A DNA stretch of 64,000 bases from Polaribacter cellanae (GCF_017569185.1 NZ_CP071869.1:3152001-3216000); one strand, 5' to 3'; numbered from the stretch's first letter, positions 27,602 through 37,142 are shown. Numbers and translations are program-made. The notes: generated from the sequence alone by a model not told the origin.

Positions 27602-28522
27602 ATGGATTTATCGAATGTACAATCTTCAGAAATTAAAAATTTAGACATCCTTGCAAAACAAGTGGTAGAAGGTTTTATTACAGGAATGCATAAAAGTCCG
27701 TTTCATGGGTTTTCAGTAGAATTTTCCGAGCATAAATTATATAACAAAGGAGAAAGTACACGTCATATAGATTGGAAATTGTTTGCAAAAACAGAGAAAT
27801 TATACACCAAAAAATACGAAGAAGAGACAAACTTACGTTGTCATATTATTATAGACAATTCGGCTTCTATGCATTATCCAATTGTAAAAAAACAAACGGT
27901 AGATTCTTTAAATAAAGTCGGTTTTTCTGCAGTTGCAGCAGCAACATTAATGGAAATTTTCAGAAAACAAAGAGATGCAGTAGGTTTAAGTATTTATGCA
28001 GATTCTTACGAATATTACGCGCCAGAAAAAGGAAGTGAGCGCCATAGAAAGATGTTGTTGCATCAATTAGAGCAATTGTTAGTTTCAGAATCGAATGCAA
28101 CTACAGATACTTATAAATATTTGCACGAAATTGCTGAAAAAATTCACAGACGTTCTTTAATATTTGTTTTTACAGACATGTTTCAAACTTCAAAAGACAA
28201 CGAAGCACTTTTTGAAGCCTTACGTCATTTAAAATATAACAAACACGAGGTAGTTTTGTTCCACACTTTTGATGCAAAAACAGAATTAAATTTCAATTTT
28301 GATAATGCACCCAAAAAATTTGTGGATGTTGAGACTGGAGAAGAAATAAATGTGTATGCAGAGAATGTTCAAGAAAAATACAAAGAAATTGTAGAGAATT
28401 ATTTTAAAGAATTGAAAAATAAATGTTTACAATATCAAATTGATTATGTTCCTGTAGATATCCACGCAGGATTTAATCAAATTCTCACGAAATATTTAAT
28501 TAGTAGAAAAAAATTCAAATAA
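27602..28522 (+). CDS. DUF58 domain protein, VWA-like
   Basis: 306 residues. Typical DUF58 elements: ESTRHIDWKLFAKTEKLYTKKYEEE near 50-75, then a von Willebrand A-like region with IIDNSASM (MIDAS-like D-x-S-x-S) and FVFTDMF. Function of the family is not settled; members often pair with a MoxR AAA ATPase, which is not adjacent here. Cotranscription with the aminopeptidase is likely from the 2-bp gap. Confidence 0.88.
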   Translation: MDLSNVQSSEIKNLDILAKQVVEGFITGMHKSPFHGFSVEFSEHKLYNKGESTRHIDWKLFAKTEKLYTKKYEEETNLRCHIIIDNSASMHYPIVKKQTVDSLNKVGFSAVAAATLMEIFRKQRDAVGLSIYADSYEYYAPEKGSERHRKMLLHQLEQLLVSESNATTDTYKYLHEIAEKIHRRSLIFVFTDMFQTSKDNEALFEALRHLKYNKHEVVLFHTFDAKTELNFNFDNAPKKFVDVETGEEINVYAENVQEKYKEIVENYFKELKNKCLQYQIDYVPVDIHAGFNQILTKYLISRKKFK

Positions 28523-28584
28523 AAAGTATCTTTTTGTTTGTAGATATTAAAATCTGTTATATATTTGCCACCGCTAATAGCAAC

Positions 28585-28658
28585 GGTCTGGTAGTTCAGC
28601 TGGTTAGAATACCTGCCTGTCACGCAGGGGGTCGCGGGTTCGAGTCCCGTCCAGACCG
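28585..28658 (+). tRNA. tRNA-Asp (anticodon GTC)
   Basis: A full cloverleaf: acceptor GGTCTGG / CCAGACC, D arm GTTCAGCTGGTTAGAAT, anticodon loop CTGTCAC with GTC, T arm GCGGG-TTCGAGT-CCCGT, discriminator G. CCA is not encoded in full. Very close to bacterial tRNA-Asp. Confidence 0.98.
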
Positions 28659-28660
28659 CA

Positions 28661-28697
28661 AAAGCCTTGATAATCATTTGATTATTAAGGCTTTTTA
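28661..28697 (+). terminator. Terminator after tRNA-Asp
   Basis: AAAGCCTTGATAATCA and ATTATTAAGGCTTT form a stem around a TTTG-type loop, followed by T residues. Confidence 0.85.
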
Positions 28698-28834
28698 AAT
28701 TTTAATATTTTTTTGTGTCGGTAATTTCCTTTTCTAAGTTAATCAGAATTTTTTCGAAATGAAAAGTCATAACATTAAATTAAAGATTGTAAAAAATAGT
28801 TTTTATATTTACAGTTAAAACATAAAAAACCTCA

Positions 28835-29500
28835 ATGATGGATTACGGAAAAGAGTTCGAAAAATACGCAACAAAACATCACGGAATTAGTAGCACTAAT
28901 TATACAAAAATAACAAGTAGTTTAACGCCATATATTATGGAAGAACGTCAAATGAATATCACACAAATGGATGTTTTTTCACGTTTAATGATGGATAGAA
29001 TTATCTTTTTAGGAACAGGAATTAACGATCAAGTTGCTAATATTATTCAAGCACAATTGTTGTTTTTAGAAAGTGTAGATGCTAATAAAGACATTTCAAT
29101 ATATATTAATTCTCCAGGAGGAGGTGTGTATGCAGGTTTGGGAATTTATGACACAATGCAGTTTATAAAGCCAGATGTTGCCACAATTTGTACAGGAATG
29201 GCAGCTTCTATGGGTGCAGTTCTAATGTGTGCAGGAGAAAAAGGAAAACGTTCTGCATTGCCACATTCAAGAATTATGATTCATCAACCTTTAGGAGGTG
29301 CTCAGGGGCAAGCTTCTGATATTGAGATTACTGCAAGAGAAATTTTAAAATTGAAAGATGAATTGTATGCAATTATTGCACATCATTCAGGACAAACAAT
29401 AGAGAAAGTTCACAACGATTCAGATAGAGATTACTGGCTAAAAGCAAGTGAAGCTAAAGAATATGGAATGATTGATGAAATTTTAGCAAGAAAGAAGTAA
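28835..29500 (+). CDS. clpP: ATP-dependent Clp protease proteolytic subunit
   Basis: 221 residues. Serine protease with catalytic Ser in [10 protein letters not shown], His in [10 protein letters not shown], and Asp further on near DRDYWL. The N-terminal extension ([16 protein letters not shown]) is usual for Bacteroidota ClpP. Forms a 14-mer chamber with ClpX, encoded next. ATG at 28835 or 28838 are both possible. Confidence 0.97.
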   Translation: MMDYGKEFEKYATKHHGISSTNYTKITSSLTPYIMEERQMNITQMDVFSRLMMDRIIFLGTGINDQVANIIQAQLLFLESVDANKDISIYINSPGGGVYAGLGIYDTMQFIKPDVATICTGMAASMGAVLMCAGEKGKRSALPHSRIMIHQPLGGAQGQASDIEITAREILKLKDELYAIIAHHSGQTIEKVHNDSDRDYWLKASEAKEYGMIDEILARKK

Positions 29501-29503
29501 TTT

Positions 29504-29580
29504 AGGATTTGGTTTTTAGTTGATGTTTTTTAGTCGCATTTTATACCTAAAAGCACCAACTAAAAACCACAAACCAAAAC
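29504..29580. repeat. Intercistronic fold-back element between clpP and clpX
   Basis: GGTTTTTAGTTGATG on the left faces CACCAACTAAAAACC on the right, leaving a loop of about 35 nt. Same design as the spacers at 4761 and 8466. It is translatable but gives no family-like N-terminus. Confidence 0.6.
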
Positions 29581-29582
29581 AA

Positions 29583-30824
29583 ATGTCAAAAGAAGAAAAT
29601 TTAGAATGTTCGTTTTGTGGACGAAAAAAAGCAGAAACCGATTTGCTAATTGCAGGGATGGATGCTCATATTTGCGATAAATGTATCGAACAAGCACATG
29701 GAATTGTAGAAGAAGAAATTTCTGAAGCGAAAACAAGTAACTTATCGAAAGATTTAACACTAAAAAAACCTTTAGAAATTAAGGAGTTTTTAGATCAATA
29801 TATTATTGGGCAAGATGAAACAAAACGTTCTATGGCAGTGGCTGTTTACAATCATTATAAAAGATTATTGCAAACAAAAGACGATGATGACGATGAAGTA
29901 GAAATCGAAAAATCGAACATCGTTTTAGTGGGTGAAACAGGAACAGGAAAAACATTAGTAGCAAAAACAATTGCAAAAATGTTAAACGTTCCTTTTTCAA
30001 TTGTAGATGCAACTGTCTTAACACAAGCAGGTTATGTTGGAGAAGATGTAGAAAGCATTTTAAGTCGACTTTTACAAGCTGCAGATTACGATGTAGAAAA
30101 AGCACAAAGAGGCATTGTTTTTATAGATGAAATCGATAAAATCGCCAGAAAAGGAGATAATCCATCCATTACAAGAGACGTTTCTGGAGAAGGAGTACAA
30201 CAAGCATTACTTAAATTATTAGAAGGAACTGTTGTAAATGTGGCTCCCAAAGGTGGTAGAAAACATCCCGAACAAAAATTCGTAGAAGTAAACACCAAAG
30301 AGATTTTATTTATTGCTGGAGGCGCATTTTCAGGAATCGAAAGAATTATTAGCAAGCGTTTAAATATGCAGGCTGTCGGTTTTAGCGCTTCTTTAGACGA
30401 CGATAAAGTAGACGAAGAAAACTTGTTGCAATATATTATTCCATCCGATTTAAAAGCGTTTGGTTTAATTCCAGAAATTATTGGGCGTTTGCCAGTTTTA
30501 AGTTATATGAATCCTTTAGATGCGAATACGTTAAGAGCGATTTTAACAGAACCTAAAAACTCTATAATTAAACAATATTCCAAGTTATTTACAATGGACG
30601 ATGTTGCTTTTACCATAGAAGAAGAAGCTTTGAATTATATTGTAGAAAAAGCCGTAGAATATAAGTTGGGCGCAAGAGGTTTACGTTCTTTATGTGAGGC
30701 GATTTTTACAGATGCAATGTTCGAGTTACCAAGTTCAAACGAAAAAGAATTTAACGTAACCAAAGAATACGCAGAAGCAAAACTGACGAATACAACGTTA
30801 AAAAAGTTGAGAGCCGCTTCTTAA
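29583..30824 (+). CDS. clpX: ATP-dependent Clp protease ATP-binding subunit ClpX
   Basis: 413 residues from ATG 29583 ([13 protein letters not shown]), which puts the zinc finger at the N-terminus as in all ClpX; the frame is open from 29520 but that part is repeat DNA. Zinc ligands CSFC and CDKC; Walker A GETGTGKT; Walker [11 protein letters not shown]; sensor RGLRSLCE. Unfolds substrates and feeds them to ClpP. Confidence 0.97.
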   Translation: MSKEENLECSFCGRKKAETDLLIAGMDAHICDKCIEQAHGIVEEEISEAKTSNLSKDLTLKKPLEIKEFLDQYIIGQDETKRSMAVAVYNHYKRLLQTKDDDDDEVEIEKSNIVLVGETGTGKTLVAKTIAKMLNVPFSIVDATVLTQAGYVGEDVESILSRLLQAADYDVEKAQRGIVFIDEIDKIARKGDNPSITRDVSGEGVQQALLKLLEGTVVNVAPKGGRKHPEQKFVEVNTKEILFIAGGAFSGIERIISKRLNMQAVGFSASLDDDKVDEENLLQYIIPSDLKAFGLIPEIIGRLPVLSYMNPLDANTLRAILTEPKNSIIKQYSKLFTMDDVAFTIEEEALNYIVEKAVEYKLGARGLRSLCEAIFTDAMFELPSSNEKEFNVTKEYAEAKLTNTTLKKLRAAS

Positions 30825-30857
30825 TTTTTTTGGGCATTCCTTTTCAGGTTAGGCTAA

Positions 30858-30877
30858 AGTTTATCTTGAGCGCAGTC
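30858..30877. repeat. REP word, GAGCGCAGTCGA family
   Basis: CTTGAGCGCAGTCGAAAGGC, the same core as in the palindrome at 1274-1317, here as a single arm. Confidence 0.7.
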
Positions 30878-31002
30878 GAAAGGCACTCGCTTTTTTTGTG
30901 AAAAACAAAAAAGAGCTCAAACAATTGCTCAATCCTTAACGCATATTGCAAACTAAAAAAGGAAGTTCGTAAAAACAACCTTTAGAATTAACACAAAATA
31001 CA

Positions 31003-31035
31003 AACCCCTAAAGGGTTCAAAACCCTTTAGGGGTT
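31003..31035. repeat. 33-bp AACCCCTAAAGGG palindrome, copy 2
   Basis: Nearly perfect inverted repeat: arms AACCCCTAAAGGGTT and AACCCTTTAGGGGTT around CAA. Related to 20998-21030 and 45649-45682. Confidence 0.8.
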
Positions 31036-31052
31036 AATCCAAATAGAACAAC

Positions 31053-31085
31053 AGACCTCACAGGTTTTTAAAACCTGTGAGGTCT
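31053..31085. repeat. 33-bp palindromic repeat, copy B
   Basis: Identical to the element at 14789-14821. It lies 17 bp downstream of another palindrome and 18 bp before the dnaG start, so it will be part of the dnaG leader if transcription starts upstream. Confidence 0.85.
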
Positions 31086-31103
31086 AAACTACAACAATAA
31101 CAA

Positions 31104-33128
31104 ATGATTTCAAGAAGTACCATAGACCGCGTTTTCGAATCTGCGAGAGTAGAAGAGGTAATTGGCGAATTTGTACAATTGAAAAAAGCAGGAAGTAACT
31201 TTAAAGGATTAAGTCCGTTTGTAGATGAGAAATCGCCTTCATTTATGGTTTCACCTGTAAAACAAATCTGGAAAGATTTCTCCACAGGAAAAGGAGGAAA
31301 TGCTGTTTCATTTTTAATGGAACACGAACATTATACCTATCCAGAAGCTTTACGATGGTTAGCTAAAAAATACAATATAGAAATAGAGGAAACCGAGCAA
31401 ACATCTGAAGAAAAAGCACAGATGAATGAGCGAGAAAGTATGTTTTTGGTCTCTAAATTTGCCAAAGATTATTTTCATGAAACCATGCTGAATACCAACA
31501 AAGGAAAAGCAGTAGGACTTTCTTATTTTAAAGAACGTGATTTTACAAACGAAACCATAGAAAAGTTTGAATTAGGTTATTGTTTAGACGAATGGGATGG
31601 TTTTACCAATGCAGCTTTGGCAAAAGGTTACAATTTAAAATATTTAGCTTCCACAGGATTAACCATTGTAAAAGAAAACAAACAATTCGATCGTTTTAAA
31701 GGGCGTGTAATGTTTCCTATACATTCCATGTCTGGTCGTATTTTAGGTTTCGGAGGAAGAATTTTAACTGCAGATAAAAAAGCAGCAAAATATTTAAATT
31801 CACCAGAAAGCGATATTTATCATAAGAGTAAAATTCTTTACGGAATTTACCAAGCAAAAAAAGAAATTGCCAAACAAGACAATTGTTTTTTGGTAGAAGG
31901 ATATACAGATGTTATTTCTTTCAATCAATCTGGAGTTGAGAATGTGGTGGCTTCTTCAGGAACAGCATTGACTTCTGATCAAATTAGATTGGTAAATAGG
32001 TTAACAAAAAATATCACAGTTTTATTTGATGGAGATGCAGCAGGTATAAGAGCTTCCATTCGTGGAATAGATTTAATTCTAGAACAAGGAATGAATGTAA
32101 AAGTGGTTCAATTTCCTGATGGAGAAGATCCAGATAGTTTTGCAAAATCGCATTCAGATACTGAGTTAAAAGCATATCTAGAAAATTCTGCTCAAGATTT
32201 TATAAACTTTAAAGTTTCCCTTTTATTAAAAGATTCTGATAACGACCCTATAAAAAAAGCAGGGGTGATTAGAGATATTGTAACGAGTATTTCTAAAATA
32301 CCAGATGGCATTCAAAGAGAAGTTTATGTACAAGAATGTGCTAGGATTATGGATATTTCTGAGCGTGTTTTGTTTAGTGAATTGGCACAGTTACTAAAAA
32401 AAGATTTACAAGATAAAAGTAAGGCTGCCAAAAAACAGAGTTATTCTCCATCACAAGATCCAAACGAACCACCTCCAGAATATTTTTTAGAGCAAGAACA
32501 AGCTCAAATGGGTGTTGTTAAAGGGAATATTACTACAGAAAAAGTAGATCAGCTTTCTATTTTAGAGAAAGAAATTATTCGAATTTTACTTTTATATGGA
32601 AATGAAGAGGCAGAATTTATCGAAGAAGTAGAAACAGAAGACGAAGAAGGTAGAATTACAATAACACCTAGAAAATATAATAATAATGTTTCTGCAGAAA
32701 TTTATGTGCATCTTCAAGAGGATGAAACAGAATTTACAAATGTTGTTTTTCAGGAGATTTATACAGAAATAATTCATCAATTAAATCAATTAGAAAAGGT
32801 TGAAACAGATGCTTTGGTAAATCATAAAAATCCAGAAATAGCAAGTACAGTTACTTCAATTTTAATGGATGAAGAGAAATACTTATTAAGTAATTGGGAA
32901 AGTAAAAATATAGAAGTTAAAAAAGAAGTGGAGGTTTTACCAAAATTAGTAATTGATGCTGTTTTTAATTTAAGAAGAATTTTAATCGGAAGAAAAATTG
33001 ATGAGTTGGTAAAAAATGCTACTCAAAATACCACTGAACATTCGTCTGCTACAATAGATTTGGAAATCATAAAAAACTATACAGGCTTAAAAATCAGACT
33101 ATTTGAAAAGCTAAATAGAGTGGTTTAA
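31104..33128 (+). CDS. dnaG: DNA primase lacking the canonical zinc ligands
   Basis: 674 residues. Makes RNA primers at the replication fork. The toprim core is intact: FLVEGYTDVIS with catalytic Glu near 270, and LFDGDAAG near 310. The N-terminal CHC2 zinc-binding region is recognisable (SPFVDEKSPSF, then KDFSTGKGGNAVSF), but the four expected ligands C, H, C, C read Ser, Val, Asp, Thr. The fold is probably kept without zinc. The C-terminal part (about 430-674) is the helicase-binding region and is divergent. The start ATG 31104 gives the family's N-terminus MISRSTIDRVFESARVEEVI. Confidence 0.95.
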   Translation: MISRSTIDRVFESARVEEVIGEFVQLKKAGSNFKGLSPFVDEKSPSFMVSPVKQIWKDFSTGKGGNAVSFLMEHEHYTYPEALRWLAKKYNIEIEETEQTSEEKAQMNERESMFLVSKFAKDYFHETMLNTNKGKAVGLSYFKERDFTNETIEKFELGYCLDEWDGFTNAALAKGYNLKYLASTGLTIVKENKQFDRFKGRVMFPIHSMSGRILGFGGRILTADKKAAKYLNSPESDIYHKSKILYGIYQAKKEIAKQDNCFLVEGYTDVISFNQSGVENVVASSGTALTSDQIRLVNRLTKNITVLFDGDAAGIRASIRGIDLILEQGMNVKVVQFPDGEDPDSFAKSHSDTELKAYLENSAQDFINFKVSLLLKDSDNDPIKKAGVIRDIVTSISKIPDGIQREVYVQECARIMDISERVLFSELAQLLKKDLQDKSKAAKKQSYSPSQDPNEPPPEYFLEQEQAQMGVVKGNITTEKVDQLSILEKEIIRILLLYGNEEAEFIEEVETEDEEGRITITPRKYNNNVSAEIYVHLQEDETEFTNVVFQEIYTEIIHQLNQLEKVETDALVNHKNPEIASTVTSILMDEEKYLLSNWESKNIEVKKEVEVLPKLVIDAVFNLRRILIGRKIDELVKNATQNTTEHSSATIDLEIIKNYTGLKIRLFEKLNRVV

Positions 33129-33170
33129 TGTTATTAAATTGTAAAAACGGGTATTTTTCCCTATAACAAT

Positions 33171-33203
33171 TTTGCCATAATAAATAGTTTTTATGTATAT
33201 TGC
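33171..33203 (+). promoter_or_regulatory. Probable promoter of the 43-codon ORF
   Basis: TTTG at 33171-33174 and TATATTGC at 33196-33203, with 21 nt between, resemble the -33 and -7 elements; the second has an offset mismatch to TAnnTTTG. Confidence 0.4.
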
Positions 33204-33232
33204 ACTCGCTAAAAAGAAAAACCCAAACTATT

Positions 33233-33364
33233 ATGAAAAGAATTTTGCAATTATTAAAAATCGTTCAGTTATTTATTTTTTTACCATTTGAAATCTCTAA
33301 AGGTTCTAAAAAAAGGGCTTATATGAGAATTAAAAAAATGATGATTGCCGCTAATTTATTGTAG
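33233..33364 (+). CDS. Small basic 43-residue orphan protein
   Basis: ATG 33233 to TAG 33364. The product begins MKRILQLLKIVQLFIFLPFE, a hydrophobic stretch, then has a strongly basic middle (SKGSKKRAYMRIKKMM) and ends IAANLL. A promoter-like sequence lies 30 bp ahead and a strong terminator 19 bp behind, so it forms a complete small transcription unit between dnaG and nadE. I do not recognise the family. It could be a membrane-active or regulatory small protein; alternatively, the transcript could be an sRNA with a chance ORF. Confidence 0.5.
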   Translation: MKRILQLLKIVQLFIFLPFEISKGSKKRAYMRIKKMMIAANLL

Positions 33365-33382
33365 TAATCTTAAAACCTAATT

Positions 33383-33415
33383 AAAATGCCTTCAATATAA
33401 TTGAAGGCATTTTTG
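33383..33415. terminator. Bidirectional terminator
   Basis: AAAATGCCTTCAAT / ATTGAAGGCATTTT with a 3-nt loop and T-run; it serves the small ORF and, in the other direction, nadE. Confidence 0.92.
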
Positions 33416-33425
33416 TTCTTAATAC

Positions 33426-34214
33426 TTATTTTAAATTTTCAGGAATTTTGCAAATTGGAATTGGAACCATTTTATGTTGATTGATTCTGTTTAGCCTTTC
33501 GTAAATCTTAAAAACCTCTTTTTCTCTGCCCGTAAAATTATTTTCTGTTTTACCAGTATCTTGCATATTCATTGCCCATTCTAGCTCGTCGTAAGAAGCT
33601 CCTATTTGGTCTTCGTCTGTTCTGCTATCTCCAAACAAACCATCTGTAGGTTGTGCTTTTTGTATAGAATTTGGCACTTCTAAATAAGCAGCTAAATCGT
33701 AAACTTCCGATTTCATTAAATCTGCAATAGGACTTAAATCTACACCTCCATCTCCGTATTTTGTATAAAAACCGACACCAAAATCTTCTACCTTATTTCC
33801 TGTTCCTGCAACTAAATAACTGTATAATCCTGCAAAATAATACAGAGTAGTCATTCTTAATCTTGCTCTAGTGTTTGCCAAAGACAAATTTACTTTTGGA
33901 GAAGATTTTGCAGTAGGAACCACATTTTTAAAATCTTCGAAAGTAGATGTTAAATTAACTCTTATTTCAGAAACATTAGAATATTTATTTTTTAATTGTT
34001 TAATATGTTCTTCTGCTCTCGTTACTTGGCTTTGTGCCTGATGAATGGGCATTTCTACACATAAAGTAGGAAAACCTGTTTTTGCACACAGAGTAGAAGT
34101 TAAAGCAGAATCTATTCCACCAGAAACTCCCACAACAAAACCTTTTACTTTCGCATTTGTAGCATAATCTCTTAGCCATTTTATAATATAATCTGCAACT
34201 TTTTCAGTATTCAT
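33426..34214 (-). CDS. nadE: NH3-dependent NAD synthetase
   Basis: 262 residues, the short ammonia-dependent form without a glutaminase domain. PP-loop GVSGGIDSALT near 28-38; also YTKYGDGGVDLSPIADLMKSEV. Converts deamido-NAD and ammonia with ATP to NAD. It is divergent from gldB, 59 bp apart, an arrangement seen at flavobacterial gldB loci. Confidence 0.95.
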   Translation of the reverse strand: MNTEKVADYIIKWLRDYATNAKVKGFVVGVSGGIDSALTSTLCAKTGFPTLCVEMPIHQAQSQVTRAEEHIKQLKNKYSNVSEIRVNLTSTFEDFKNVVPTAKSSPKVNLSLANTRARLRMTTLYYFAGLYSYLVAGTGNKVEDFGVGFYTKYGDGGVDLSPIADLMKSEVYDLAAYLEVPNSIQKAQPTDGLFGDSRTDEDQIGASYDELEWAMNMQDTGKTENNFTGREKEVFKIYERLNRINQHKMVPIPICKIPENLK

Positions 34215-34273
34215 TTATAAACTATTTTAGTACTTTTAACGTTCTATAATTCTATCAGCAATATACAAAGTTT

Positions 34274-35233
34274 ATGAGGTTTTATCAATTCATTTTAATG
34301 GTTTTATTAGGTTTCGTTTCTTGCAAAAAAGAGGCTATTCATAAAGTAGATGTTTCTAATGTAAATATTCGGTTTTCTTTAGAACGGTTTGATGTTGATT
34401 TTTATACTTCAGAAAAAAAAGATCTTCAAAAGTTGAAGGAAAAATACCCATATTTTTTTCCTAAGCAAATTACAGATAGTATTTCTTTATCAAAAATTAC
34501 TAATAAAGACGAACAGGAACTATTTTCGGAAACGCAAAAAATATATAAAGACCTCTCTCCATTAAAAGAAGAATTAAAATTACTATTTAAACATGTAAAA
34601 TTTTACAATCCTAAATTTACTGCACCTAAAGTGGTAACCATGTTAACTAATATAGATTATGATAGTAGAGTTATATATGCAGACAGTTTACTAATAATTT
34701 CTTTAGATGTATATTTGGGAAAAAACCACGAGTTTTATGCAGATTACCCAAAGTATATAAAAGAAAATAATACAAAAGAACACATTATAGTAGATGTTGC
34801 CAATGCTATTATCGAAAAACAAATTATACCATCTAAAGACAGAAGTTTTGTTGGCAAAATGATACATGAAGGAAAAAAAATGTATTTATTAGATATGTAT
34901 TTACCTTCAGTTTCTGATATAGAAAAAATTGGTTACGAAGAAGATAAATTTAATTGGATTACCCAAAATGAAGAACAAATTTGGGCTTATTTTATTGAAA
35001 AGAAACTATTATTTAGCACAGATACGAATTTGAATAAACGTTTTATTGATGTTGCACCATTTTCTAAATTTTATATGGAACAAGATAATTTGTCTCCTGG
35101 AAGAGTAGGGGTTTGGGTTGGTTGGCAAATTGTACGTTCGTATATGAAACATAATGATGTATCTTTGCAGGTATTATTAAATAAAAACACAACAGATTTA
35201 TTTAAAGAATCTAATTACAAACCTAGAAAATAA
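34274..35233 (+). CDS. gldB: Gliding motility lipoprotein GldB
   Basis: 319 residues with a lipoprotein signal (lipobox GFVSC, Cys17). Family hallmarks: INIRFSLERFDVDFY-like start (here VNIRFSLERFDVDFYTS), KYPYFFP, and the C-terminal GRVGVWVGWQIVRSYM. GldB is needed for gliding in Flavobacterium johnsoniae; its exact biochemical role is unclear. The stop overlaps the gldC start by one base. Confidence 0.94.
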   Translation: MRFYQFILMVLLGFVSCKKEAIHKVDVSNVNIRFSLERFDVDFYTSEKKDLQKLKEKYPYFFPKQITDSISLSKITNKDEQELFSETQKIYKDLSPLKEELKLLFKHVKFYNPKFTAPKVVTMLTNIDYDSRVIYADSLLIISLDVYLGKNHEFYADYPKYIKENNTKEHIIVDVANAIIEKQIIPSKDRSFVGKMIHEGKKMYLLDMYLPSVSDIEKIGYEEDKFNWITQNEEQIWAYFIEKKLLFSTDTNLNKRFIDVAPFSKFYMEQDNLSPGRVGVWVGWQIVRSYMKHNDVSLQVLLNKNTTDLFKESNYKPRK

Positions 35234-35571
35234 TGTCAGTAAAACATCATTCAGAAATAAACTTTAAAATTGGTTTAGACGAAAATAAAGTGCCAGAAGA
35301 AATGTCTTGGAGCGCAAAAGATGGAGGCATAGATAACGAACCATCAAAAGCAATTATGATTTCTGTTTGGGATCATAAACAAAAAGATACTTTGCGTATG
35401 GATTTATGGACTAAAGATATGCCTGTAGATGAGATGAAGCAGTTTTATCATCAAACCTTAGTTTCTATGGCAAATAACTTCGAACGTGCTACAGATGATG
35501 CTAAAATGGGTGCAACAATGAGAGATTTTAGCGATTATTTTGCAGAGAAATTAGATTTAAAGAAAGGGTAA
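35233..35571 (+). CDS. gldC: Gliding motility protein GldC
   Basis: 112 residues with the GldC pattern VPEEMSWSAKDGGI and AIMISVWDHKQKDTLRMDLWTKDMPVDEM. No signal peptide, so cytosolic. It affects but is not essential for gliding in F. johnsoniae. Translationally coupled to gldB (TAATG overlap). Confidence 0.95.
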   Translation: MSVKHHSEINFKIGLDENKVPEEMSWSAKDGGIDNEPSKAIMISVWDHKQKDTLRMDLWTKDMPVDEMKQFYHQTLVSMANNFERATDDAKMGATMRDFSDYFAEKLDLKKG

Positions 35572-35606
35572 TTTCAATTAATCTTTAAGTACTTTGGAAG
35601 AATATT

Positions 35607-37142
35607 TTACCCCAACCAGCCATCTCTGTCTAAGCTTCTATATTGAATGGCTTCTGCAATATGGTCTGGAGAAATGGCTTCTTCATTTGCCAAATCTGCA
35701 ATGGTTCTAGCAACTTTTAAAATACGATCGTACGCTCTTGCAGAAAGGTTTAGTTTTTCCATCGCTGTTTTTAAAAGCGTTAAACTTTCGTCAGATAATT
35801 TACAGAATTTCCTTATTTGTTTTACATTCATTTGGGCATTGTAATGTATGTTTTCAAACTCCTCGAAACGTTTCGCTTGTATCTCTCTAGATGCTGTAAC
35901 ACGTTTTCTAATTTCAACAGAAGATTCTCCTTTTCGTTCTTCAGACAATTTTTCGAAAGGAACTGGTGTTACTTCAATATGAATATCAATCCTGTCTAAA
36001 AGTGGGCCAGAAATTTTACTTAAATAACGTTGCATTTCCTGTGGAGTAGAGGTCATTGGAGAGTTTGGATCGTTAAAAAAACCACTAGGACTTGGATTCA
36101 TACTTGCAACCAACATAAAACTACAGGGGTATGTAACTGTAAATTTTGCTCTAGAAATCGTAACATCTCTATCTTCTAAAGGCTGACGCATCACTTCTAA
36201 AACGTCTCTTTTAAATTCTGGCAATTCATCTAAAAAAAGAACACCATTATGAGAAAGTGAAATTTCTCCTGGTTTTGGATATTGTCCACCACCAACTAAA
36301 GCTACATTCGAGATTGTGTGGTGTGGACTTCTAAATGGACGTTGGTACATTAAACCTTCGTTTTTAGTTTTACCAACTACAGAATGAATTTTCGTGGTTT
36401 CCAAAGCTTCATGCAAAGTCATAGGAGGTAAAATAGAGGGCAGTCTTTTGGCTAGCATGGTTTTTCCAGATCCTGGAGGACCAATCAAAATAATATTATG
36501 TCCGCCAGCTGCAGCAATTTCCATACATCGTTTTATCGATTCTTGCCCTTTTACATCAGAAAAATCGAATTCTGGAAAATCGATTTTTTTATAAAACTCT
36601 GCTCTTGTATCTACAATGGTAGGTTCAATTTTTTTGTCTTCGTTAAAATGATTAATCACCTCCATAATATTCTCTACACCCAAGACCCCTAAGTCACTAA
36701 CAATCGCAGCTTCTTTGGCATTTTCTTTTGGTAGAATAAAATATTTAAAACCTTCTTCACGTGCTTTTATTGCCATAGGCAAAACACCTCTTATAGGTTG
36801 CAAACTTCCATCTAAAGAAAGTTCTCCCATAATAATATATTCATTAATATTGGTAGATTTTATTTGGTTAGAGGCTGTTAAAATACCCATTGCCAAAGTT
36901 AAATCGTAAGCAGCACCTTCTTTACGAATGTCTGCAGGTGCCATATTTATAATTATTTTTTTACCTGGAAGTTTGTAGTTGTTGTTATTTAAAGCTGCAG
37001 AAATTCGAAAAGAACTTTCGCGAACAGCATTGTCTGGTAACCCTACTAAATGGTAACCAACCCCTTTATCTATATTTACTTCAACTGTAATTGTGGTTGC
37101 TTCTATGCCAAAAACAGCAGAGCCAAAAACTTTAATGAGCAT
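35607..37142 (-). CDS. YifB/ComM-family Mg-chelatase-like AAA+ ATPase
   Basis: 511 residues. N-terminal ribosomal-S5/Lon-like domain (about 1-165), AAA+ core with Walker A GPPGSGKT near 220 and Walker B LFLDELPEF near 305, and a C-terminal Mg-chelatase helical domain ending SLDRDGW. ComM proteins are helicases that aid branch migration during natural transformation; that role is inferred from family. Confidence 0.93.
   Translation of the reverse strand: MLIKVFGSAVFGIEATTITVEVNIDKGVGYHLVGLPDNAVRESSFRISAALNNNNYKLPGKKIIINMAPADIRKEGAAYDLTLAMGILTASNQIKSTNINEYIIMGELSLDGSLQPIRGVLPMAIKAREEGFKYFILPKENAKEAAIVSDLGVLGVENIMEVINHFNEDKKIEPTIVDTRAEFYKKIDFPEFDFSDVKGQESIKRCMEIAAAGGHNIILIGPPGSGKTMLAKRLPSILPPMTLHEALETTKIHSVVGKTKNEGLMYQRPFRSPHHTISNVALVGGGQYPKPGEISLSHNGVLFLDELPEFKRDVLEVMRQPLEDRDVTISRAKFTVTYPCSFMLVASMNPSPSGFFNDPNSPMTSTPQEMQRYLSKISGPLLDRIDIHIEVTPVPFEKLSEERKGESSVEIRKRVTASREIQAKRFEEFENIHYNAQMNVKQIRKFCKLSDESLTLLKTAMEKLNLSARAYDRILKVARTIADLANEEAISPDHIAEAIQYRSLDRDGWLG

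Noticed and set aside
27602..28522. DUF58 protein as part of a MoxR system
   Set aside because: No MoxR ATPase or other VWA genes adjacent.
29520..29582. Extension of clpX upstream of [13 protein letters not shown]
   Set aside because: It is the fold-back spacer; every ClpX begins close to its zinc finger.
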